Shown here one piece after another: positions 33,117 to 41,651 of a stretch of 64,000 nucleotides of DNA. The stretch is taken from NCBI RefSeq assembly GCF_000176915.2, contig NC_014844.1, positions 3,038,001 through 3,102,000 of the forward strand, given 5' to 3'. The stretch's first letter is position 1; each line of letters opens with the position of its first letter. The DNA is from Pseudodesulfovibrio aespoeensis Aspo-2. GTDB taxonomy: Bacteria > Desulfobacterota > Desulfovibrionia > Desulfovibrionales > Desulfovibrionaceae. Position numbers and translations under genes: made by a program. The notes under the pieces were generated by a model. It was given only the letters and a program-made list of their open reading frames with translations. It was not told where the DNA came from and ran no database searches.

Positions 33117-33713
33117 TCAACCCGAAACATGAAACACATGCTCAAGGCGCGTGAACTCCTGGTCCCCGCCCAGAGTCCTGCGCTTGCCACGCACGCCCTG
33201 CCAGACGACATCCAGGGCCAGATCAAAGGCGCTGCTGCGCGCCAGGAGCGGACCAAGGCTGTCAAAGACAAGGGTCACGTCCTCCTGGGTGCGAAATTCC
33301 ACGTCATCCCAGCGAAAGAGCATCGCGCTTTCGCGCTTGGCCCAGAACACGGCGAGCATGTCCTTGAGCTTACAGTCTTTCATCAGATCCTGCGGGTGTA
33401 AAGCCCTGTTTTTGGCCGCGACCATGGTCAGAGGCACATGCTCCCCGCCGTAGAATGCCTCGAGCCCGAACCGGGAGTCGTGCATGGCAAACCCACGCGC
33501 ATGGTAGAGTTCCCGGATGGGGTGGCCCAGGGTATGGGCCACTTCGCCCATTTTCCGCTTGGCGTTGCGGCCCAGGGCTATATCCCTGACGATGTTGTTC
33601 CACTTGGCCGGGCCATAGGCCTTGATCGCGGCCTTGACAGCGGCCCTGCCAAGGTGCAGCCCGCTCACGCTGTAAAATGTGCCGAACAGGCTCACCTCAA
33701 GCCGCTTGCCCAC
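33117..33713 (-). CDS. Unknown 198-residue protein in the TPR operon
   Basis: I do not recognise this protein. It starts with GTG at 33713, with GGAG 6 nt upstream. The N-terminal part is basic and helix-prone (HLGRAAVKAAIKAYGPAKW, ALGRNAKRKMGEVAHTLG). The C-terminal half is rich in aromatic and charged residues (ESAMLFRWDDVEFR). There is no signal peptide, membrane segment or known catalytic motif. It lies between two TPR paralogs with gaps of 15 and 22 nt, so its function is presumably tied to them. Confidence 0.6.
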   Translation of the reverse strand: MGKRLEVSLFGTFYSVSGLHLGRAAVKAAIKAYGPAKWNNIVRDIALGRNAKRKMGEVAHTLGHPIRELYHARGFAMHDSRFGLEAFYGGEHVPLTMVAAKNRALHPQDLMKDCKLKDMLAVFWAKRESAMLFRWDDVEFRTQEDVTLVFDSLGPLLARSSAFDLALDVVWQGVRGKRRTLGGDQEFTRLEHVFHVSG

Positions 33714-33728
33714 AGCCCACTCCAGTCA

Positions 33729-34712
33729 TCACTTCTCCTGTTCCAGTTCCATCATCAGTGATGACGACGACAGCCGTCCATCCACCCCGGCGGGGCTGAT
33801 CTCTATGGTCATCTCGTCGGCCCCCGGCTCAATGCCCGCGCATCGTCCGGCCTTTCGGGCCACCGCGTCCGGGACCGGCGGCTTGCCGTAGCGCGCCCGC
33901 AGGTCATCGTTGCCAGCCAGGGCCACCGCGACCTTGCACAGGTTCAGGGAGTGGTCGTGGTCGGGCTTGATCGAGAGGGAGCGGGCCGCGAACTCGACAC
34001 TGTGCTCCCAGTCGTTCTTCTCGTAGAAGGCGCGGGCAAGATTGTAATAGAGGTTCTCATCCGCCTCGGTCAACTCCACTGCGCGCGAGTAGTATTGCAC
34101 CGCCTCGTCAAAAAGCCCGCTCTTGCGCAGTTGGATGCCGAACTCGTTGAACAAGTGCTTGTGCTCCTCGGAAAATGCCGCGTGCAGGCCGAGCAGCTGT
34201 TCGAAGACGGTGCGCGAATTTTTCTTGTCGCTGCGCCCCAGATAGACCAGCCCAAGGCCGAAGATGGCCCGCACGTTGGTCTCGTCCACGTCCAGCGCCT
34301 TGGCGTACTCCATCTCGGCAGAGAGCGGCTCGCCCTTTTCGCGGTGTTTGTCGCCCTTGACGATGGTCTTTTTCAAGGCGATCATTGCAGGTTCCACGCG
34401 GGTGTTGTGGATCTCCACCTCGGGCGTGTAGCTGGTCAGCAACGCTTCCTGGTCGATGATCCTCTCGTCGCCCACAGGCACGAACTGGGGATTGATCTTG
34501 CGCACCCCGAACTGGTCGAACCCGCACTGCTGCACATACCACAACAGCTTGCTGCGCTGCTTTTTGGCCGTGGTGCCGGTGCCCACCTTGATCTCGGACA
34601 CAGTGGAAAACACGCACTTCAGCGGCTCGTCCGGGTTGTCGAGCCCGGTGCAACCCCGCCTTGCGTCAGCCGTGCGGCCATCCGCGCCGGTATGTATCCG
34701 TGCATCCTCCAT
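33729..34712 (-). CDS. TPR protein, paralog 3 of an unknown family
   Basis: This 327-residue protein is the first gene of the operon. The start at 34712 (MEDARIHTG) is chosen because it leaves 31 residues before CVFSTVSEIKVGTGTT, as in paralog 1. A longer reading to 34763 has no ribosome site. The N-terminal domain (LLWYVQQCGFDQFGVRKINP, YTPEVEIHNT) and the TPR helices (NVRAIFGLGLVYLG, HLFNEFGIQLRKSGLFDEA, LYYNLARAFYEKNDW) match the other two paralogs closely. The tail is short and acidic. The upstream region carries a MITE-like repeat. Confidence 0.73.
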   Translation of the reverse strand: MEDARIHTGADGRTADARRGCTGLDNPDEPLKCVFSTVSEIKVGTGTTAKKQRSKLLWYVQQCGFDQFGVRKINPQFVPVGDERIIDQEALLTSYTPEVEIHNTRVEPAMIALKKTIVKGDKHREKGEPLSAEMEYAKALDVDETNVRAIFGLGLVYLGRSDKKNSRTVFEQLLGLHAAFSEEHKHLFNEFGIQLRKSGLFDEAVQYYSRAVELTEADENLYYNLARAFYEKNDWEHSVEFAARSLSIKPDHDHSLNLCKVAVALAGNDDLRARYGKPPVPDAVARKAGRCAGIEPGADEMTIEISPAGVDGRLSSSSLMMELEQEK

Positions 34713-35169
34713 AAAAACCCCGCAAGAGACGGCTCCGCCCGGAAACTGCCTCCCTGAACTCATTACGCATGTATGGGATTTCAGATTGTTTTCCGCCCTT
34801 CAAAAGATACCTCAAACAGGTGTTCAAGGCAATGCCATCATGCGCCCGAGGGTGTTCACTCTTTTTCGCGCCATGACTGGACAAGTGGCGCACGGGCATT
34901 ACCTTGACAGAACGTTGAAAATAGCATTCTCGCAGGCTGTTCAAAAATGTTCGAGTGCAAGGCGCGAATAAAGGTCAAGGACGAAGCGTACTTCTAGTAC
35001 GTGAGGGTTTGACCTTTTTGAAGCAACGCAGCAATCGGACGTTTTTCAACAGCCTGTTGACGGGAAGCGGACGGCCCGGCGTTGCCAGCCAAGTCCTTTT
35101 CAGCTATGCAGACCTCCTGCCTGGCGGTCGCAACGCCCGGCCACGAACACTCAAGCATCGGAGCATGCC
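34713..35169. other. Intergenic region with a MITE-like repeat
   Basis: This 457-nt stretch without a credible gene contains the palindromic repeat at 34933-35056. A second, imperfect inverted repeat with GGCGTTGC arms lies near 35070-35150, just before the fmdB-like gene. No tRNA-like fold was found. Confidence 0.5.
34933..35056. repeat. MITE-like palindromic repeat (124 bp)
   Basis: The ends are inverted copies of each other: CAGGCTGTTCAAAAATGT at the left and the reverse complement of CAGGCTGTTGAAAAACGT at the right (16 of 18 match). A central hairpin CGTACTTCTAGTACG and paired GGTCAA/TTGACC arms complete a long palindrome. It encodes no protein and resembles the small palindromic intergenic elements common in deltaproteobacteria. 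Confidence 0.75.
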
Positions 35170-35415
35170 ATGCCCATATTCGAATACCAGTGCGACGACT
35201 GCGGCAACGAATTCGAGGAACTCGTCTTTGACAGGGACGAATGCCCGCCCTGCCCCAAGTGCGCCTCCGCAAAGACCAGCAAGCTCATGAGCGCGGTGCG
35301 CTCAAAGGTCGGCGGTGCCAGCCCGGATTCGGGCAGCGACTCCGCCCCGGCCCCGGCTGCGTCCTCCAGCGGCTGCGCGGGCTGCTCCGGCGGCAACTGC
35401 TCCAGCTGCCATTGA
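35170..35415 (+). CDS. FmdB-type zinc-ribbon protein
   Basis: This 81-residue small protein belongs to the FmdB/CxxC zinc-ribbon family. The motifs [10 protein letters not shown] and CPKCAS form the zinc knuckle in residues 1-40. A Ser/Ala/Pro-rich linker and a second Cys cluster ([13 protein letters not shown]) follow. The family is widespread but its role is mostly undefined, with regulatory function proposed from neighbours in some species. Here it precedes hemC. The start [12 protein letters not shown] is the universal family start. Confidence 0.85.
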   Translation: MPIFEYQCDDCGNEFEELVFDRDECPPCPKCASAKTSKLMSAVRSKVGGASPDSGSDSAPAPAASSSGCAGCSGGNCSSCH

Positions 35416-35465
35416 CCGCCCGACCCGCTGCACTTCACCCACGACACGCAAAAGGCTCCCACCGC

Positions 35466-36398
35466 ATGAAACAGCTCACTATTGCCACCCGAGGCAGCGC
35501 GCTCGCCCTCTGGCAGGCCAATCACATCAAGGACCGCCTTGAGGCCGAGCATCCCGGCCTGACCGTCCACCTGCTCAAGATCAAGACCAAGGGCGACAAG
35601 ATTCTCGACGTTCCGCTGGCAAAGGTCGGCGGCAAGGGGCTTTTCGTCAAGGAGATCGAGGAGGCGCTCCTGGATGGCCGCGCCCAGCTGGCGGTCCACT
35701 CCATGAAGGACGTGCCCACCGAGCTGCCCGAGGGGCTTGAGGTGGGCGTCATCCCCGAGCGCGAGGCGTCCACGGACTCCCTGCTCTCGGTCAAGTACGA
35801 AGGACTGGCCGGACTGCCGCGCGGAGCCGTGGTTGGCACTTCGAGCCTGCGCCGCCAGTCCCAGCTCGCCACCCTGCGGCCCGACCTGAAGATCGAATCC
35901 CTGCGCGGCAACCTCGACACCCGCGTCAGGAAGCTCCTGGCCGGCGAATTCGACGCCATCGTGGTGGCCACTGCGGGCCTCAACCGGCTCGAACTGACCG
36001 CGCCCAAGCATGAGATCCTCGGCCCGCCCGACTTCCTGCCCGCCGTGGCTCAGGGCGCGCTGGGCATCGAATACCACTCGGCCAATGCCGAGGTGGCGGC
36101 CATGCTCCAATTCCTGAACCACGAGCCGAGCAAGCGGCAGGTGCTGGCTGAACGCGGCTTTCTGACCGGCCTTGACGGCGGCTGCCAGGTGCCCATCGCG
36201 GCCTGGTCGGTCATCGACGGCGAGCGGCTGCGCCTGACCGGTTTCGTGGCCGACGTGGACGGCTCGCGCCCCATCCGCATGACCGCCGAAGGCCCTGTGG
36301 ACAACGCCTGGGACATTGGCGCGGCCCTGGCCGAAAAGGTGCTGGCCGCAGGCGGCAAGGCGATCCTCGACGAGGTTTATGCCCGCGAGGGACGCTAG
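35466..36398 (+). CDS. hemC: Porphobilinogen deaminase (hydroxymethylbilane synthase)
   Basis: This 310-residue enzyme polymerises four porphobilinogens into hydroxymethylbilane, the last common step before uroporphyrinogen III. In a sulfate reducer that intermediate feeds siroheme, heme and vitamin B12; cobT lies 500 nt away. The sequence begins [14 protein letters not shown] and includes [11 protein letters not shown]. The dipyrromethane cofactor is attached at the Cys of LDGGCQVP near residue 240. The start at 35466 is the family start. Confidence 0.95.
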   Translation: MKQLTIATRGSALALWQANHIKDRLEAEHPGLTVHLLKIKTKGDKILDVPLAKVGGKGLFVKEIEEALLDGRAQLAVHSMKDVPTELPEGLEVGVIPEREASTDSLLSVKYEGLAGLPRGAVVGTSSLRRQSQLATLRPDLKIESLRGNLDTRVRKLLAGEFDAIVVATAGLNRLELTAPKHEILGPPDFLPAVAQGALGIEYHSANAEVAAMLQFLNHEPSKRQVLAERGFLTGLDGGCQVPIAAWSVIDGERLRLTGFVADVDGSRPIRMTAEGPVDNAWDIGAALAEKVLAAGGKAILDEVYAREGR

Positions 36399-36520
36399 CG
36401 CACAAGGCCGCAAGGCAGACCCCTTCGTCAAAACGATAGCCAGGACAGCGACGGCAATGACAAAAAAGCATGAAATAAAAGTGGTTGGGAACAGAACGCC
36501 AAGCGCTCCGGCGCGTCCCC

Positions 36521-36547
36521 TAAAGTTCCATCGACATGCTCCGATAA
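36521..36547 (+). promoter_or_regulatory. Sigma-28 (FliA) flagellar promoter
   Basis: TAAAGTTC at 36521-36528 and TCCGATAA at 36540-36547 are separated by exactly 11 nt. This matches the sigma-28 consensus TAAAGTTT-N11-GCCGATAA at 14 of 16 positions. It lies 48 nt before the start of a 65-residue protein. Confidence 0.75.
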
Positions 36548-36594
36548 GAACTGCAAGAGTGCTTTTCAACACCCCATGCAAGGAGGTACGGATC

Positions 36595-36792
36595 ATGGAT
36601 ATCGGAGGACTCGGAGTGCAAAACACAAGTCTGGCGGATCAGGTCAAGAGCATCAGCAAGGTCAAGCTGCAACGGCAGGTCATGGAGAACCCGGAAATGG
36701 CCCGCGAGCTGGTCAAGGTCGAAGCCACCGGCACCTACAACGCCAAGGGCGATGTCATCCAGGCGGTCTCCAGTGATCTTGGCGACGCATAA
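36595..36792 (+). CDS. Small putative motility protein (YjfB-like, tentative)
   Basis: This 65-residue protein begins MDIGGLGVQNTSLADQ, is helical and charged (LQRQVMENPEMARELVKV), and has no signal peptide. The start and composition resemble small YjfB-type putative motility proteins, but similarity is only by eye. The best evidence is its promoter, an excellent sigma-28 site 48 nt upstream, with AGGAGG before the ATG. Expression would therefore be late flagellar. Its biochemical role is unknown. A strong hairpin terminator follows. Confidence 0.6.
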   Translation: MDIGGLGVQNTSLADQVKSISKVKLQRQVMENPEMARELVKVEATGTYNAKGDVIQAVSSDLGDA

Positions 36793-36817
36793 CAAGGCCG
36801 CAGCCTGCGGCACGCAT

Positions 36818-36860
36818 AAGGGATAGGCCGGACGACGAATCGTCCGGCCTATCCCTTTTG
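36818..36860. terminator. Bidirectional terminator
   Basis: A perfect 18-bp stem (36818-36835 with 36840-36857) is followed by TTTT on the plus strand. It lies between the small motility-type gene and the cobT stop and can serve both directions. Confidence 0.88.
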
Positions 36861-36892
36861 TGCGCCAGGGCCGCCAGCCAGCTCCGCCTCTT

Positions 36893-37963
36893 CTACTCCG
36901 TTGACGCCGACACCCCTGCGTCGGCAAAGGTCGCCATTTTCGTATACATGTCCGCCGCGCTCCTGACGAGGTACATGGCGCAGGCCGCGCCCGTGCCCTC
37001 GCCCAGGCGGAAGCCGAGATCGAGCAGGGGTTTGAGGCCAAGCGCCCTGACCGCCTCGGCGTGGCCCGGCTCGGCAGAGGCGTGGCTGATGACGCAGTAG
37101 TCGGCCACCGCGGGGCAGAGCTTGAAGGCGGCCACATAGGCGACGGTGGAGATGAAGCCGTCCACGCAGACCAACTGACGGTTCCTGGCACCGCCCAGGA
37201 TCAGCCCGGCCAGGGTCGCTATCTCCAGCCCGCCGAGCGCGGCCAGCACGGCCAGCGGGTCGCCGGATTCCACGGCCTCGCGGTTGACGGCCAGCCCGCG
37301 CCGGACCACCTCCGCCTTTTTCGCCACCTCGGCCTTGCCCAGGCCGGTGCCAGGGCCGGTCACGGCCTGCGGGTCCAGGCCCAGATAGGCGCAGTACAGG
37401 GCGGTGGAGGGCGTGGTGTTGGAGATGCCCATGTCGCCGGTGCCCAGCACCCGGACCCCGTCGGCCAGGGCGCGGTCGGCCAGGGACACGCCGAGCATGA
37501 GCGCGCGCAGGCACTGCGCTTCGGTCATGGCCGGACCCTTGGCCAGATTGGCCGTGCCCGGCGCGATCTTGGCCTGGATCAGCCGGGGATGCTCGTCGTA
37601 GCCGCCGCCGCACGATCCGGCATCGACCACGTAGAGCTGCGCCCCGGCAGTGGCGGCCAGCACGTTGATGCCAGCCCCGCCGCGCAGGAAGTTGAGCACC
37701 ATCTGCCGGGTGACCTCCTGGGGAAACAGGCTCACGCCCTCCTCGTTGACGCCGTGATCCCCGGCCACGGTGTAGATGCGCATGGGGTCTGCCTGGGGCG
37801 GCTCCCCGCCCTGGATGAGAAAGAGCTGCAAGGCCAGCTCCTCAAGGCGGCCCAGGCTGCCTTTGGGCTTGGTCAGGTTGTCGATGTGGGCCTGACCGCG
37901 CCCGGTCAGGGAGCGGTCCAGGGGACGGATGGCGGCCAGGGCCGCCTGCAAATCTGTGCGCAT
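36893..37963 (-). CDS. cobT: Nicotinate-nucleotide:dimethylbenzimidazole phosphoribosyltransferase CobT
   Basis: This 356-residue enzyme makes alpha-ribazole phosphate, the activated lower ligand of cobalamin, from dimethylbenzimidazole-type bases and nicotinate mononucleotide. Family motifs include LTKPKGSLGRLEELA, the base-binding GDHGVNEEGVS, GTGDMGISNTTPS and a C-terminal LGEGTGAACAM carrying the catalytic Glu. The ATG at 37963 sits 5 nt after GAGG; the ATG just before it (37966) is also possible. It stands alone. Confidence 0.94.
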   Translation of the reverse strand: MRTDLQAALAAIRPLDRSLTGRGQAHIDNLTKPKGSLGRLEELALQLFLIQGGEPPQADPMRIYTVAGDHGVNEEGVSLFPQEVTRQMVLNFLRGGAGINVLAATAGAQLYVVDAGSCGGGYDEHPRLIQAKIAPGTANLAKGPAMTEAQCLRALMLGVSLADRALADGVRVLGTGDMGISNTTPSTALYCAYLGLDPQAVTGPGTGLGKAEVAKKAEVVRRGLAVNREAVESGDPLAVLAALGGLEIATLAGLILGGARNRQLVCVDGFISTVAYVAAFKLCPAVADYCVISHASAEPGHAEAVRALGLKPLLDLGFRLGEGTGAACAMYLVRSAADMYTKMATFADAGVSASTE

Positions 37964-38123
37964 CATATCCTCGCTTGCATGATTGTCGGATGGTCCCGGT
38001 GGGATACACCCCAGCCGCCCCACTGTAAACCGCCCAGCCGGACGCCCCTTGAAGCGCAGGGGTATCCGTGCTATCGGTCACAGGCGTACTTTCGCAGGAA
38101 AAATCAACCGGTTCCGGGGCGTC

Positions 38124-38957
38124 ATGACCAAAGAACTCTGCATCGTCCACGCCAACTGCCAGGGGGAACCGCTCGTGGAGCGGCTCCTGACCAGCCCGGA
38201 GTTCGCCGCCCGGTTCGAGTGCGAACTGCACACCAACTACACCCGCCAGCCCGTGCCCGTGGAGCGGCTGGACCGGTGCGCCCTCTTCCTCCATCAGCAC
38301 CTCGGCCCCGAATGGGGCGACCTGGCCTCGGCCTCGCTGCTCCAACGGCTGCCCCAGGCAGCGGCCAGCCTGTGCGTGCCCAACATGTTCTTCAAGGGAT
38401 ACTGGCCGACCTGGAGCGGACGCAAGGGGTTTGACTTCCGGTGCGAGCACCTTGACGAATGCATCGCCATGGGGTTGCCACCCGAGGAGACCGTGCTGTT
38501 CTTCCTGCACTCAGACCCCGGCGAGCGGTACGACCTGCTCGATCTGGTCAGCCGGACCCTGGCCCAGGAACGCGAGCGCGAGGCCCGCACGCCGGTCAAG
38601 TACCTGGACCTGATCATCGACAACTACCGGGACACCCGGCTCTTCAACACCGTCAACCACCCTGGCCGGATGCTCATGGACCACGCGGCCAGGGGCGTGC
38701 TGGCCCAACTCGGGCTGGCTGGTCCGGACGCGGATGCCCTGGCCCGGCTCAACGCCCCGTTTGCCGATTTCGAGCAGCCCGTCAATCCGAGGGTGGCCCG
38801 GTTTTTCGGCTGGGATTTCGCCAGAGCCGACACCGAGTACCGGATCTACGGCAGGCGCATGACCTTTGCCAGGTACGCGGTCAACTACGTCATGGCCGCC
38901 AGGACCGGGGTGAGCGACTTCATCGGCTTCCTCCAGGGGGACTCCGTTGCCCTCTAG
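38124..38957 (+). CDS. WcbI-like polysaccharide biosynthesis protein
   Basis: This 277-residue protein starts with [19 protein letters not shown], the signature opening of the WcbI/polysaccharide biosynthesis family; a conserved CQG triad lies in the active region. The following helices and a second segment ([17 protein letters not shown]) support this. WcbI proteins act in capsular or surface polysaccharide assembly, but the reaction is uncertain. The ribosome site is weak (GGGG, 4 nt before ATG). The next gene, a glycosyltransferase, starts within its last codons, so they form a coupled pair. Confidence 0.7.
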   Translation: MTKELCIVHANCQGEPLVERLLTSPEFAARFECELHTNYTRQPVPVERLDRCALFLHQHLGPEWGDLASASLLQRLPQAAASLCVPNMFFKGYWPTWSGRKGFDFRCEHLDECIAMGLPPEETVLFFLHSDPGERYDLLDLVSRTLAQEREREARTPVKYLDLIIDNYRDTRLFNTVNHPGRMLMDHAARGVLAQLGLAGPDADALARLNAPFADFEQPVNPRVARFFGWDFARADTEYRIYGRRMTFARYAVNYVMAARTGVSDFIGFLQGDSVAL

Positions 38958-39939
38958 AACCATCGCCTGGGTGGGCGGCATCTACTTTCGCGACTCCTTC
39001 GCGGCCCTGGGCCACACTGTCATCCACATCCCCATGGAACACCCGGAAATCCTTGACTGGGAAGCGCTGGTGCACCGGGCCGGATGCGTGCCCGACGTTG
39101 TGTTCTACGCCGACCGCAGTCTGCCGCCCCCGTTTGTCGGGGTGGAGCGGTTCCCCTGCCTGACCGCCTTCTACGCCATCGATTCGCACATCCACACCTG
39201 GTATCCCCTCTACGCCCAGGGGTTCGACCTGGCAGCGGTCAGCCTGCGCGACCACCTGCCCCGGTTCCGGCAGCGGCTGCGCGACGGGCAGGTGCTCTGG
39301 CTGCCGCCCTATCCCCTGCGCAACGAACACCCCCCGGCCAGCCCGCCCAAAAAGGAATGGGACCTGCTCTTTGCAGGCAAGGTGGACCCCGCGACCACGC
39401 CCGGACGCCACGCCATGCTCAGGGAGATCCGGGCGCGCTTTCCCGGCCTTGTGGTGCGCCAGGGCGAGTTTGCGGACCTCTTTCCCCGCGCCAGGGTGGT
39501 GCTCAACATCGCCGAGCAGGGCGACCTCAACTTCCGCGTCTTCGAGGCCCTGGCCTGCGGCGCATGCCTGCTCACGCCCGAGGTGGGCCACGGCCAGTCC
39601 CTGCTCTTCACCGAGGGGGTTCACCTGACCACCTACCCGCCGCACGACGTGGACCGGCTGGTGGAACTGGCCTGCGCCCTGCTCGACGACCCCGCACGCT
39701 GCGAGGCCATGGGCCGGGCCGGCAGCGCCGAGATCGACGCCCACCACAGGGCGCATCACCGCGCCCGCGCCCTGGCCGACGCCCTGGACGCGATGCCGCC
39801 TGACACGGTGGCCGCCCGGTTGGCCCGCGCCGACGCCATCCGCGCCAGATACCTCCGCCTCGTCTACCTGCACTGGGCCGAGGCCTGCGACGACCCGGTC
39901 CGGCGCGCCCGCTACCTGGCCGCTGGCAGCGGCGCCTAG
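38947..39939 (+). CDS. Glycosyltransferase, GT-B / CgeB-like
   Basis: This 330-residue cytoplasmic glycosyltransferase starts with TTG at 38947, overlapping the previous stop by 11 nt. The N-terminal half ([31 protein letters not shown]) and the C-terminal half ([28 protein letters not shown]) show the CgeB/GT1 layout. The C-terminal half carries the sugar-nucleotide region with the Glu-rich loop. Together with the WcbI-like neighbour it probably modifies a surface polysaccharide or glycoprotein. Donor and acceptor are unknown. Confidence 0.75.
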   Translation: MPSRTIAWVGGIYFRDSFAALGHTVIHIPMEHPEILDWEALVHRAGCVPDVVFYADRSLPPPFVGVERFPCLTAFYAIDSHIHTWYPLYAQGFDLAAVSLRDHLPRFRQRLRDGQVLWLPPYPLRNEHPPASPPKKEWDLLFAGKVDPATTPGRHAMLREIRARFPGLVVRQGEFADLFPRARVVLNIAEQGDLNFRVFEALACGACLLTPEVGHGQSLLFTEGVHLTTYPPHDVDRLVELACALLDDPARCEAMGRAGSAEIDAHHRAHHRARALADALDAMPPDTVAARLARADAIRARYLRLVYLHWAEACDDPVRRARYLAAGSGA

Positions 39940-40032
39940 TCACGCCCACCGAGCAAACCTCGCTCCACCCCCTTCAGCAAACCGCGCCCATGGCCGATAG
40001 GATGGATGGACACACGCCACGGAGGGCGAGCC

Positions 40033-40416
40033 ATGCATATCGACACAGTTTTTCCCATGCCGGGCGGACTTGCACCGGACATGCCCCAGTCCGAGGCCCG
40101 CGAGGCGGATTTGGCCGAAAACAGACAGGCCGAAAACGCCCCCCTGCGGCCCACGGGCGACCTCGCGGCCTTCTCGCCCGAGGCGATCCGCGCCTTCCGG
40201 GAGAGCGTCATCGAGCCCATCAAGAACGGCACCTTTTCCCTGCGCCAGATCGAGAGCCGCATCAGCACGGTCCGGGCCGAGATCGTCCAGGTCTGGAACT
40301 CGGCCCTGCCTGACGACGAGAAGTTCCGCATCATCAGCTCGCGCGAGAACGAGATCGCCCTGCTCCAGGCCGGGCAGTTCGCCTTTGCCAAGGCCGGGTT
40401 TTCCATGACCGCCTGA
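40033..40416 (+). CDS. Unknown 127-residue helical protein
   Basis: I do not recognise this protein. The ATG at 40033 has GGAGG 7 nt upstream; an in-frame ATG 27 nt earlier lacks one. The first 45 residues are Pro/Ala/Glu-rich and probably disordered. Residues 48-125 are helical (SPEAIRAFRESVIEPIKNG, IESRISTVRAEIVQVWN, FRIISSRENEIALLQAG). There is no signal peptide. A GCCGATAG box 33 nt upstream resembles a sigma-28 -10 element, but the matching -35 is poor, so a flagellar link is only a hint. A perfect terminator follows. Confidence 0.6.
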   Translation: MHIDTVFPMPGGLAPDMPQSEAREADLAENRQAENAPLRPTGDLAAFSPEAIRAFRESVIEPIKNGTFSLRQIESRISTVRAEIVQVWNSALPDDEKFRIISSRENEIALLQAGQFAFAKAGFSMTA

Positions 40417-40438
40417 CGCAGGCTCCCAGAGCCACCAG

Positions 40439-40476
40439 CAACAAGGCCGCCCGAATCGCTTCGGGCGGCCTTGTTG
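40439..40476. terminator. Bidirectional terminator between convergent genes
   Basis: A perfect 17-bp stem (40439-40455 with 40460-40476) and a TCGC loop lie between the stops of the unknown gene (40416) and the YkgJ-like gene (40494). The T-tract is short. Confidence 0.8.
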
Positions 40477-40493
40477 CCGTATGGACAGTGCGG

Positions 40494-41111
40494 CTACCTG
40501 AGCCTGGGCGGGCCGAGCACGATCATCTCGGCGATGGTGTGGTCCACCTTGGGCAGGCTGCGCAGAGCGTTGCCCACGAACTGCATCTCCAGGGCGGCCA
40601 GCTCCCTGTAGAGGGGGGTGCGGTCCACCACGGGAATCTTCCCGCCCTCGGCCTTGAGTCCCTCTGTCAGCCCCTGGCAGCGCTGGCAGCCGGGGAAGAC
40701 CACCCGACGGCCATCGGGCCGGACCAGTTCGTTGGGCACGCCGTGCATGCGGCAGATCATCAGCCGGTGGTCGTAGAGCCCGCAAATGCCCTGCTTCTGG
40801 TCCGCGAGGTTGAGAGGACACATGATGCGGGGCCTCAGCCCGCGACTCAGGGCATTCTGGGCCTGCTCCACATAGTCGCGTGCCCGAATGCGGATCTCTT
40901 CCAGCCGCTCGGGCGGCAGGGCGGCAAGCCCCTCCCACAGGTAGGCCCACTCCACATGGGTGTGATGCTGGAAAAAGCTCAGGCAACAGTTGTCCGGGCA
41001 GCCGTCGCAGGTCAGGCCAATGGACCCGGCGGTCTCGCCATAGCGGTCCACCATGGCCGAATAGATGGCGGCCAGCTTGCGGAACGCGCCCTTGGGAGTC
41101 AGTTTTTTCAT
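40494..41111 (-). CDS. YkgJ-type cysteine-cluster protein
   Basis: This 205-residue cytoplasmic protein has Cys clusters CDGCPDNCC near residues 35-43, CPLNL plus CGLYDHRLMICRMHG, and CQRCQ. This is the pattern of the YkgJ/CxxCxxCC zinc- or iron-binding family of unknown function. The start at 41111 shares bases with the shikimate-kinase stop (ATGA), so translation is likely coupled. Confidence 0.75.
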   Translation of the reverse strand: MKKLTPKGAFRKLAAIYSAMVDRYGETAGSIGLTCDGCPDNCCLSFFQHHTHVEWAYLWEGLAALPPERLEEIRIRARDYVEQAQNALSRGLRPRIMCPLNLADQKQGICGLYDHRLMICRMHGVPNELVRPDGRRVVFPGCQRCQGLTEGLKAEGGKIPVVDRTPLYRELAALEMQFVGNALRSLPKVDHTIAEMIVLGPPRLR

Positions 41112-41644
41112 GCAAAGTCGATGTGTTGAAGAATTGAATCCACACACGCCTCAGGCGTTTCCCGGTCCGTGCGGACCACGATGTCGGCCACGGCGCGATA
41201 GAGCGGTTGCCGCCGGGCGTAGAGGTCGCGCAGGGTCTCGCCCGGCGCAATGGCCAGCCCCCGGTTGCCGCCGTCGCCCACCCGGTCGAGAAAGGTCTGC
41301 TCGTCGATGTCCAGCAGCACCACCGGGCCGAGGGATTTGAGCCGCTCCATGGCGGGCGCGCTGTAGATGACGCTGCCGCCCGTGGAGATGATGGTCCGGG
41401 TCAAGGAGAGCTGGCTGACCAGATACCCCTCGATGCGCAGGAACTCCTCAAGGCCGAAATGGTCCATGATCGTTTGCAAGGGCAGGCCATAATAGGCCTC
41501 CAGGTGGCGGTCGGTATCGAGCTGGCACCAGCCCAGCCGGGCGGCAAGCACCTGGCCCAGGGTGGATTTGCCAGCCCCGGCCATGCCTACCAGGGTGATG
41601 CACGGCTTGAGCACCGCATCTCGCTCAACAGCGGAAAATCCCAT
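41108..41644 (-). CDS. Shikimate kinase-like protein (divergent)
   Basis: This 178-residue P-loop kinase has Walker A GMAGAGKST at residues 20-28, the DTDRHLE acidic segment and EEFLRIEGY. A glycine loop ISTGGSV follows. In canonical AroK the last motif is GGG and the second is FRxxE, so substrate contacts differ. It may phosphorylate shikimate or a related small molecule. It begins 7 nt after the pyrR stop and its stop overlaps the next gene, so pyrR, this gene and the YkgJ-like gene look like one operon. The start MGFSAVERD at 41644 leaves the family-typical N-terminus slightly extended. Confidence 0.7.
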   Translation of the reverse strand: MGFSAVERDAVLKPCITLVGMAGAGKSTLGQVLAARLGWCQLDTDRHLEAYYGLPLQTIMDHFGLEEFLRIEGYLVSQLSLTRTIISTGGSVIYSAPAMERLKSLGPVVLLDIDEQTFLDRVGDGGNRGLAIAPGETLRDLYARRQPLYRAVADIVVRTDRETPEACVDSILQHIDFA

Positions 41645-41651
41645 GACCAGG

